DNA from: Bryobacterales bacterium
GTDB lineage: Bacteria; Acidobacteriota; Terriglobia; Bryobacterales; UBA6623
Reading direction: 5' to 3'
Assembly (NCBI GenBank): GCA_026713545.1
Contig: JAPOOG010000099.1
Coordinates: forward strand, 1 to 64,000
DNA: 64,000 nt
In this document: positions 54,416 to 61,595 of the stretch, piece by piece
Position numbering within the stretch: position 1 is the first letter of the stretch
How the letters are laid out: each line of letters opens with the position of its first letter
Program-made: the position numbers and the translations under genes
The notes under the pieces: model-generated
The model's input: the letters and a program-made list of their open reading frames with translations, nothing else
Databases searched by the model: none
What the model was told of the DNA's origin: nothing

Positions 54416-55437
54416 CAGAGGATTCGGAAGCTCACTTCCAGACTGACTCGAAACGCAACCGGTGCATTGCCCATTCGGGCTGGATCGAATCGCCAACTTC
54501 GCACCGCCTCCACGGCTTTTTCGTCGAGTCCCAAGCCGAGACTGCGCACGAGCCTGAGGCCTGCAACACCCCCGTCGGGTGTGATGACCGCCTGCATGAC
54601 CACGGTGCCTTCATGGCGCGCGATACGGGCTTCTTCCGTGTACTCGGGCTCGGTTCTCTCGTTGAGTCGAGCTGGAATCACTCCTGGGCCGAGGCGAAAA
54701 ACCTCGCCCGAAACAGCCTCGGTTGCTTGCGCCACGTGACGCGCTCGTACGGCCTCGGCTCGCTCCAACAGAGGCTGGGCTTGTTCGCTGTGATTCATTT
54801 TGACCAATAACCGTGCATAGTGCTCCATCGTGACGACGGTATCGGTGTGTTCGGGTCCAAGCACCGTTTCGCGAATCCTCAGGGCATGCTGATAGTAGAC
54901 CTCCGACTTGCTGTAGCGGACCTCGTTCTCATAAAGGACTGCGAGGTTGTTGATGCTCTCGGCAACGTCAGCGTGCTCCCTGCCGAGATGCTTGACGCGG
55001 TTCGCGAAAGCGCTTCTATAGAGTTCCTCCGCCCGTCGATATTTACGCCTCGAGTGGAAATAGCGTCCGGCCTCGTTGAGATACTCGGCGAACTCGAGGC
55101 TCGAAGGGTCATAGGCCTTCTCGGCAATATCAATCGCAGCTTCGTACAACTCCTCCGGCTTGGCCAGATCTCCCAGAGAGCGATACGATCGGGCTAGGCG
55201 GACCAGAGTTACGGCTCGCCTCGGGTCGGCGACCCCAAACCCGGCGGAGACTCGCCGCGCAACTGCGAATTGTTCGATGGCCTCTTGGTGCTGGTTCGTG
55301 GCCCGCGCCCGGTCGCCCGCATCGATGGCATCTTGCCAGGCATCTTGCGCTCGTAACGGTGTCAGCAGGCACAGCAACACGCACACTCCGCTCAAGACGG
55401 ATGTGGCGAGACTTGCCTGCCTTCTGCCGTCGGACAT
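54415..55437 (-). CDS. TPR-containing TonB-family energy transducer
   Basis: The 340-residue protein has a signal sequence or signal anchor (about 10-30). Tetratricopeptide repeats span about 35-225 (kinesin-light-chain type: NNLAVLYENEVRYSKSEVYYQHALRIRE, LGPEHTDTV). A C-terminal TonB domain follows (about 255-340): EPEYTEEARIARHEGTVVMQAVITPDGGVAGLRLVRSLGLGLDEKAVEAVRSWRFDPA. It may couple an outer-membrane receptor to a periplasmic partner; no ExbB/ExbD genes are near. The stop codon lies at the edge of the family 2 repeat. Confidence 0.88.
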   Translation of the reverse strand: MSDGRRQASLATSVLSGVCVLLCLLTPLRAQDAWQDAIDAGDRARATNQHQEAIEQFAVARRVSAGFGVADPRRAVTLVRLARSYRSLGDLAKPEELYEAAIDIAEKAYDPSSLEFAEYLNEAGRYFHSRRKYRRAEELYRSAFANRVKHLGREHADVAESINNLAVLYENEVRYSKSEVYYQHALRIRETVLGPEHTDTVVTMEHYARLLVKMNHSEQAQPLLERAEAVRARHVAQATEAVSGEVFRLGPGVIPARLNERTEPEYTEEARIARHEGTVVMQAVITPDGGVAGLRLVRSLGLGLDEKAVEAVRSWRFDPARMGNAPVAFRVSLEVSFRIL

Positions 55438-55938
55438 CAGACCCCTGTCTTCGACGTGCCAGACCCCGAAACGATTTCAGTCTAACAAGGGGCCGTCACA
55501 GCGGCGGATTGGTGTTTCTTTGCCTGATTCCGCAAGGTAGGCAATCTTGAGGTCGGTGCTTGGTTTCCTGGGCGATACTGCTATCCATCGCCGAGCACCA
55601 GGAACTCCCTGACAGTGGGGCGCATCACGAACTCTGAGAAGCGGAACTGATTGAGATGCTGCCTCTCGATCATCTTCACTCCCACGCTATCCGTCGATTC
55701 TTCAGAGTACCTGATGTACTTCACATCTCTTCACGACTCATTTCAGCAAAGGGGCGGCATCCGTCGGCGTCACACATAGCTGATGCAGCGCTGCCGGGGT
55801 TGCTGCGGCGCTAAGCTTGGAGAAGGGTTTTCCCGCGTTCCGGAGGCGGTTGACGAATTGCTTGTGGGCAGGTATCGACTGCCCTGACCAGCCGGATCGA
55901 GGCAGCGTGTGGAACTTCTTTCCAACCTCGAAGTGCTG
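55438..55938. other. Gene-free spacer, 500 bases
   Basis: No recognisable gene. A GC-rich imperfect hairpin (AGCGCTGCCGG...TTGCTGCGGCGCT) near 55787-55814 could terminate the NHL-repeat gene transcribed leftward. Otherwise nothing is seen. Confidence 0.35.
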
Positions 55939-58239
55939 TCAAGGAAATGTCGGACGCCCCGGGATGGCTGCCAGGAACTGTCCGGCACGGTCTCCGAACA
56001 CCGCGAAGCTGATCACCGGCCGGTCACTGCTGACTTGCAAGTGTCCGCCCACTTGCCGGAATGCCGGGCCGAACAACAAGGGATCTTCCAGTTCGCCACC
56101 ATTGCGGACGCCGGGCGCTATCGCCAAGATCCGCTCCGAGGCGCTGGGTCGCCCTGTCTGATCGAACACCCGCACCCTCACCATCGCCGTCTCCGGACCG
56201 GGATTGAGAATCCACAGTGCGGTGTACATGTTGCTGCCGGGTAACTCGCTGTGAGCGACCTGCAAAAAAGAGCTGTTCTGGCTGCCTGAAGCTGCGGATA
56301 ACGGTAGGACGGTTCGAGCGCCGCCGCGCGCCACCGCCACGGCTCCCAACACCCGAGGCCTGGCAAAAAGCAGTGCCGGTCCGCGGGTCACCGAGAAATC
56401 CAGTTGCAAGTAGCCCTCCAGCAGGCCGTCCTGCCGAGCCGTTGGGTTCAGTGATAGCAACTCGCCCACGTCGTCGGCCAGCAGCAAGCCGTCGGCATCA
56501 ACGGCCAGCTCCCGCTCAGCTTCTCCCAGAGGGTTGCCGTCGTTGTCGAATGCTCGTATCCGCACCCGCGTCGCGTACCTGGCTAATCCCGACAGCAGAT
56601 AGAGTTTCGCGGCACTGTCCTGCCCCACCGCGAAGTGCGGCGCATACAGGCTGCTGCTCCTGGCGGAGTTCCGGTGAAACGGCCCACCGGCCAGCGCCGC
56701 ATAGCTGTCGTCATCGTGGAGAAAAGCGAATCCCGCCACAGGATTCTCGGCCCTTGCTTCCACATAGCCGTGCCCGCTGTCGTCGGCGTCGGCAAACAGC
56801 GTCGTGGCGGTCTCGCTCACGAAGCCGCCGGCGGCCACCGTGCGGCTCGCAGTGGCGGCCAACCCGCCATCCTGTCGGTAGAGCGTGAAGGTCACTTCTG
56901 TCTCTTGCAGGGTCGGGCTGAAGACGAACAACCGGGTCGCGCCGTGACGGCCCGGATCGACGATGGGAAAGTAGAGTTGCTTGTCTGCCTCGAACTCTCC
57001 TGACAGGCCGTCCAGCTTCCGCCCGGCATGATCGCCCACCATGAACATGCTCTGCACCGGACCCTGCTGGCCGCGTACGATCAGGGCGGTGTCGCCGAGG
57101 GCCGGCTGGCAATCGATCAGTTCGCAGGCCGGCTGGGCCAGTTGTGCCTTCGCCATCAGAGCCTCCTCCAGCTCCACCTGTTGGAGAGTCGCTCCTACGG
57201 CGTCCACGAGTGCCAACCCCACGGCATTCGGGGCGGATGTCGGATTGTGGATGGCCACTCCCACGGAATGATCCTCGCCGGGGACATCGAGCGTGACCGG
57301 CACAAGCGCGCGCCGAGTCAGGGCAGGCCCGCCCACACCCGTAATCTCACCGTTACTTCGCAGATCGTCGTCGCCACGCTTGCCGTCCTTGAAGTGCACG
57401 ACGATTTTACCCTCCCCCGGGAATTGCGCTCCGGTTTCGCCGTCGTAGACAAATTCATACCAGTGCGGCTCGATATCGTCGGTCGTGGGGCCGTATTTCC
57501 AATAGCTGTTGACCTCCATGTCTGCGGGAAGAAACAGTGTCACTGAGGCCGCCAGTCCCCGAGCCGGCCCGCCAAGGCGGAAATAGAGAAATCCCATCGG
57601 AAATTCGATCTCGGCCGGAGGTGGGGCCGCTGGTGGCCTCGACAAGGCCCTCGTGTTGGTGATGCGGATAGGATCCGGTGCCTGAAGCGTGACGTAGCGT
57701 GCGTCTAGTGCGTTGGGAAGAGAGACGACATAGGGCTGCTCGGCATCCGGGATGCCATCGCCATTACCGTCCCCGTTATTGGGAGCGCCCGACTCCACTG
57801 CGTCCGAAATACCGTCGTCGTCGAGCGACATCGGCATCAGCAGGCGGATGCGGTGGTTGTTGGTATCGGCGATGTGGAGGTTGCTCGAGCCGTCCAGCGT
57901 CACTCCGTGGGGGTTTCTGAGTTGAGCTTCGGTTGCCGGCCCGCCGTCCCCGCCGAAGCCTTGCGTCCTCGTGCCCGCCAACGTCGTAATCGTCCCGTCG
58001 GCATCGACCTTGCGGATGCGGTGGTTGCCGTTATCGGCGATGTAGAGGTTGCCGGAGCCATCCACCGACACGTCATAGGGACCGTTGAGTTGAGCTTCGG
58101 TTGCCGGATCGCCGTCCCCGTTGAATCCGGCGGTCCCCGTACCGGCCACCGTGGTAATCGTTCCCTCGGCATCGACCTTGCGGATGTGGTGGTTGTTGGA
58201 ATCGGCGATGTAGAGGTTGCCGGAGCCGTCCACCGCCAT
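55939..58239 (-). CDS. C-terminal part of NHL-repeat secreted protein
   Basis: The open 766-codon frame starts within NHL repeats (MAVDGSGNLYIADSNNHHIRKVDAEGTITTVAGTG). After two more repeats it passes into a calcium-binding TSP3/EF-like stretch (DDDGISDAVESGAPNNGDGNGDGIPDAEQP, about 134-163). It ends in a long beta-rich domain (about 200-766) of Ig/bacterial-surface type common in Acidobacteria. The Met at 58239 is internal to the repeat array; the true start is at 59424, in the same frame but separated by two frameshifts. The product would be extracellular or outer-membrane-associated. Confidence 0.75.
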   Translation of the reverse strand: MAVDGSGNLYIADSNNHHIRKVDAEGTITTVAGTGTAGFNGDGDPATEAQLNGPYDVSVDGSGNLYIADNGNHRIRKVDADGTITTLAGTRTQGFGGDGGPATEAQLRNPHGVTLDGSSNLHIADTNNHRIRLLMPMSLDDDGISDAVESGAPNNGDGNGDGIPDAEQPYVVSLPNALDARYVTLQAPDPIRITNTRALSRPPAAPPPAEIEFPMGFLYFRLGGPARGLAASVTLFLPADMEVNSYWKYGPTTDDIEPHWYEFVYDGETGAQFPGEGKIVVHFKDGKRGDDDLRSNGEITGVGGPALTRRALVPVTLDVPGEDHSVGVAIHNPTSAPNAVGLALVDAVGATLQQVELEEALMAKAQLAQPACELIDCQPALGDTALIVRGQQGPVQSMFMVGDHAGRKLDGLSGEFEADKQLYFPIVDPGRHGATRLFVFSPTLQETEVTFTLYRQDGGLAATASRTVAAGGFVSETATTLFADADDSGHGYVEARAENPVAGFAFLHDDDSYAALAGGPFHRNSARSSSLYAPHFAVGQDSAAKLYLLSGLARYATRVRIRAFDNDGNPLGEAERELAVDADGLLLADDVGELLSLNPTARQDGLLEGYLQLDFSVTRGPALLFARPRVLGAVAVARGGARTVLPLSAASGSQNSSFLQVAHSELPGSNMYTALWILNPGPETAMVRVRVFDQTGRPSASERILAIAPGVRNGGELEDPLLFGPAFRQVGGHLQVSSDRPVISFAVFGDRAGQFLAAIPGRPTFP

Positions 58240-58305
58240 GCCGGAGGGGCCGTTGAACTGTGCCGCTGTTGCCGGATCGCCGTCCCCGTTGAATCCGGCG
58301 GTCCC

Positions 58306-59424
58306 ATACCGGCCACCGTGGTAATCGTTCCCTCGGCATCGACCTTGCGGATACGGTTGTTGCGTGTATCGGCGATGTAGAGGTTGCCGGAGCCATCCAG
58401 CACAACGCCATAGGGGCCGTTGAGTTGTGCCGCTGTCGCCGGATCGCCGTCCCCGTTGAAGCCGCGTCTCCCGGTGCCCGCCACCGTGGTGATCGTCCCG
58501 CCGGCATCGACCTTGCGGATACGGTTGTTACTGGTATCGGCGATGTAGAGGTTGCCGGAGCCGTCCACGGCCACGCCATGGGGGAAGCTGAGCCGTGCTT
58601 CGGTTGCCGGCCCGCCATCCTCGTTGAAGCCGCGTCTCCCCGTGCCCACTGCCGTAGTGATCATCCCGCCGGCATCGACCATGCGGATGCGGTGATTGTT
58701 GGAATCGGCGATGTAGAGGTTGCCGGAGCCGTTGTCCGCCGCCACGTCAATGGGGGAGTCGAGTTGCGCGTCGGTTGCCGGCCCACCGTCCCCGCTGAAT
58801 CCGTCGCTCCATGTGCCCGCCGCCGTGGTGATCGTCCCGTCGGCATCGACCTCGCGGATGCGGTCGTTGCGGGTATCGGCGATGTAGAGGTTGCCGGAGC
58901 TATCCACCGCCACGCCAATGGGATTGTTGAGCTGCGCGCTGGTTGCCCGGCCGGAGTCCCCGCTGAATCCGTCGGTCCCCGTGCCCGCCACTGTGGTGAT
59001 CATCCCGCCGGCATCGACCATGCGGATGCGGTGGTTGTTGGAATCGGCGATGTAGAGGTTGCCCGAGCCGTCCAGCGCCGCGCCAGTGGGGGAGTCGAGC
59101 TGCGCGTCGGTTGGCCGGCCCGGAATCGCCGCTGAAGCCGTCAATTCCCGTGCCCGCCACGGTTGTGATCGTCCCATCGGCATCGACTTTGCGGATGCGG
59201 TCGTTATTGGTATCGGCGATGTAGAGGTTGCCCGAGGCGTCCACCGCCACGCCATAGGGAGAGTTGAGAACGGCCTCGACGTCCGTCCGTCCGTCTCTCA
59301 TCCCCTGCAGGCCGGCGAACGTATCGATTCTATAGCCGGCCTGCTGTTGCGCCCAGGCCGTCGCGGTGAGCAGCGTCAGGCAAGCTACAAGCCGGCGAAA
59401 AACAGAGTCAAGGCGAAACGGCAT
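58306..59424 (-). pseudogene. N-terminal NHL-repeat segment of the same gene, two compensating frameshifts
   Basis: From ATG 59424 the frame reads a signal peptide (VFRRLVACLTLLTATAWAQ) and one NHL repeat with VAVDASGNLYIADTNNDRIRKVDADG, then loses frame near 59120. Five NHL repeats continue in another frame from about 59115 to 58315. A second shift near 58295-58310, visible as TCCCATACCGG against TCCCCGTACCGG in the neighbouring repeat, restores the original frame. Each unit is about 165 bases at DNA level and highly similar, so slippage or assembly error is plausible. If the shifts are errors, the whole gene is 55939-59424, about 1,161 codons. Confidence 0.7.
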
Positions 59425-59729
59425 GATGGAGGACTCTCCTGCGGTGATTCACAATCTGCTCGGGACAACTGCCTGCCGCCGCTTGTGCTTGCTTGAACTC
59501 TTGCCCGAAAGGTTTTTTCCACCCGACGCTCATGACGACACATCCCTTGCGGCGATTCCGTGCCCCAGGGCACCCTGCTCGTCCGAAACCTGTACTTCGC
59601 ATAGTATCGCGAAGCGTTCCTCAATCCCATCCGCCAACAAAGCGGTGCTATTCATACGCCTGGGGCTCCAATGTGTTGGACGATGGTAAGCCTTGAAAGC
59701 GTTCCGGGTTTAGATTCGCTGTCTTCGAG

Positions 59730-60146
59730 GTGTTTTATCAGATCCGAGTACTGGCGAGTGTTTGTGTCGTCGCCGGCTCCCTTCTCGATCAACCGCTACC
59801 CGAGAGGGTTCGAGTCTCGGCCGGTCGTTTTCGGATGGGCTCGGCAGAGGAGCAACCTGGAAGACACCCCTTCATGAGGTGCTTGCCTCCGAATTCAGCA
59901 GCGGCAAGCGGCCGGTGACCTTCGCCGAGTTTCGAGCGTTCCGCCCGGCGCACCCGAATCCGCCCCATGTGCCGCAAGACGTGGACGTAAGCGCCCAACC
60001 CGTAACCGCTGTGAGTGGGAGCGATGCGCGGCCTTGCTGCCGTTGGCTGAGCGAGCAGACCGGGAGACGGTACCGGCCGCCAACCGAAGCCGAATGGAAA
60101 AAAGCGATCTTCGGCGCGCGGTTCAGACTCGGCGATAAGTGGTTGG
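59730..60146 (+). pseudogene. Relic of a formylglycine-generating-enzyme (FGE/SUMF1) domain gene
   Basis: One frame encodes VRVSAGRFRMGSAEEQPGRHP. After a frameshift near 59868 the next encodes HEVLASEFSSGKRPVTFAEFRAF, AQPVTAVSGSDARPCCRWLSEQTGRRYRPPTEAEWKKAI. These match the FGE-sulfatase domain (typical PxGxFxMGS, HEV, PVTxVSWxDAxAYCxWLS, RLPTEAEWE). The expected SWFDA reads SGSDA, and the C-terminal half with the active-site region is gone, replaced by repeat DNA. No intact start is evident, so it is a dead gene. Confidence 0.7.
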
Positions 60147-60239
60147 GAATCAAGGCTTCCGGAGCATTGTCGGCGCAATGGGAGGCGTTCCCTTGGTGAG
60201 CCAGGCGGACGGCGAAGGAAAAAATTCCCCTTCGGCAAA

Positions 60240-60271
60240 TGGTACTGAAGCCCTTCAGTCTTTTTTTTCCG
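60240..60271 (+). repeat. Hairpin-plus-T-run repeat unit
   Basis: GGTACTGAAGCCCTTCAGTC followed by eight T. The 6-bp stem ACTGAA/TTCAGT with loop GCCC and the T run look like a weak intrinsic terminator. Sister copies lie at 9541, 9707 and 60573. Confidence 0.65.
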
Positions 60272-60275
60272 CGCC

Positions 60276-60540
60276 GGCAACACGGCCTTCAGGGTTGTTA
60301 CGAGTCACGGGACACGAGACACGAATCACGGCTTTTCTGTTTTTCACGAATCACGGACTTTATGGCCGTTCCGTGCGCAGTGGGAGTGAAAGGGGCGCAT
60401 CACGAAAAACCGTCGCCCGGTCACTGTTTCCCGGAGCCCGTTTGCGTGGCATTGTCCGGCATCGCGCGGCAACGGGGCGCCCCGAGCCGCTGTCCGCGCA
60501 CCGTCCGCAGCAGCAACACGGCCTTTAGGGTTTTCACGAA
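60276..60540 (+). repeat. Long direct repeat, copy 1
   Basis: It begins GCAACACGGCCTTCAGGGTT, runs through a CACGA array, TTTATGGCCGTTCC, AAAGGGGCGCATCACGAAAA and CCCGGTCACTGTTTCCC, and ends CTGTCCGCGCACCGTCCGCA. It is matched by 60917-61160. No protein family is recognisable in any frame. Confidence 0.75.
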
Positions 60541-60572
60541 ACACGAATCACGAGACACGAAACACTGCCTTT

Positions 60573-60604
60573 TGGTACTGAAGCCCTTCAGTCTTTTTTT
60601 TCCG
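60573..60604 (+). repeat. Hairpin-plus-T-run repeat unit, second copy
   Basis: GGTACTGAAGCCCTTCAGTC again followed by a T run, then GGCCTGCTTAGCATGAG as in the 9707 copy. It separates the two long direct repeats. Confidence 0.65.
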
Positions 60605-60840
60605 CTTCGGCCTGCTTAGCATGAGAAAAGCGAGGCGGGAATCCTGGCCCTCGCGAAGAAAAAAGCGGAGAAAAAAGATCGAGGAGGTGAGATCAAGCCC
60701 ATGCGTCCCCAGCGAAGTTTGTTCTTCGAAGCGCCGGCAACCCCGCCCGGCAGGCCCTCTACCGCAACCCCGGCGAGACCGTCCAGGCCCTCCCCGGCCG
60801 GGCCGGCCGCGCTCAGTTCGGCGCCCCCAAGTTGCCCTGG

Positions 60841-60903
60841 CCTGCCTGTCTCGCCACCTGGGGAGGCGAAAGTGCGTGAGAGGGCCGGCAGGACAAGGTG
60901 CGA
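60841..60903. repeat. Diverged solo left end of family 1 element
   Basis: CCTGCCTGTCTCGCCAC matches the 17-bp terminal repeat with three changes. It continues with GAGGCGAAAGTGCGTGAGAG and GGGCCGGCAGGACAAGG as in full copies, then changes into the long direct repeat. Confidence 0.65.
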
Positions 60904-60916
60904 GTTGCCCGCGCCC

Positions 60917-61160
60917 GCAACACGGCATTCAGGGTTTTCATGAGTCACGGGACACGAGACACGAATCACGGACTTTATGGCCGTTCCATGTGCAGTGGGA
61001 GCGAAAGGGGCGCATCACGAAAAACCGCCGCCCGGTCACTGTTTCCCTGCGCCCGTTCGCGTGGCATGGCGCGGCGTCGCGCGGCAAGGGGCGACCCGAG
61101 CAACTGTCCGCGCACCGTCCGCAACGGCAACACGGCCTTTAGGTTTTTCACGAATCACGG
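60917..61160 (+). repeat. Long direct repeat, copy 2
   Basis: The order of blocks is the same as at 60276-60540, with scattered substitutions and a missing GGCTTTTCTG segment. It ends in another GCAACACGGCCTTTAGG boundary that leads into a further CACGA array (61145-61190). Confidence 0.75.
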
Positions 61161-61182
61161 CTTTTCTGTTTTTCACGGGTCA

Positions 61183-61477
61183 CGGCTTCCATTCCCACCA
61201 TTTCCCGGCATTACTCGGGAGGGTGGGGGGGCTGAGCAAGTGTCCGCGCACCGTCTGCCGTTCTTGGTGGGCCTCACGTCAAGCGCCGTCATCTGGGGGA
61301 TCCTGCGAAAGCGCGCAGAATCCCGTGTCTGCGGGAGGTTGCACGAGGTGTACCGTTGGCCGCAGTTCCCGTCGCCATGCGGGCTCGTCCGCTGCGGTGA
61401 ACACACAATGAACCCATGCTGAGAAAGGAGAACGTTCTGGATTGCGCCAACAGGCGCGCTTTCTATATTGCGTCGAC
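61183..61477 (+). promoter_or_regulatory. Upstream region of the TonB receptor, homologous to that of the DUF1501 operon
   Basis: CCCACCATTTCCCGG, a GCCGTTC...GGCCTCACG...AGCGCCGTC block and the final 68-nt segment 61410-61477 correspond in order to 9949-10131. The 68-nt match begins GAACCCATGCTGAGAAAGGA and differs at about nine positions. It ends about 120 bases before the receptor start codon. Confidence 0.6.
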
Positions 61478-61595
61478 CGGGCTCCCGGAGCATGTTTCGG
61501 AACTGCAAACCGGTCTTTTTACCTTGATTTAACATCACTTCCGCTGCTTGCCGGTAACGTAAGGAAAGATAAGTCCGCCTTGGTCGGAAAAGCCG

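Noticed and set aside
59800-59825. tRNA T-arm-like string GAGGGTTCGAGTCTC
   Set aside because: No acceptor stem or anticodon arm can be drawn around it, and it lies within the formylglycine-enzyme relic.
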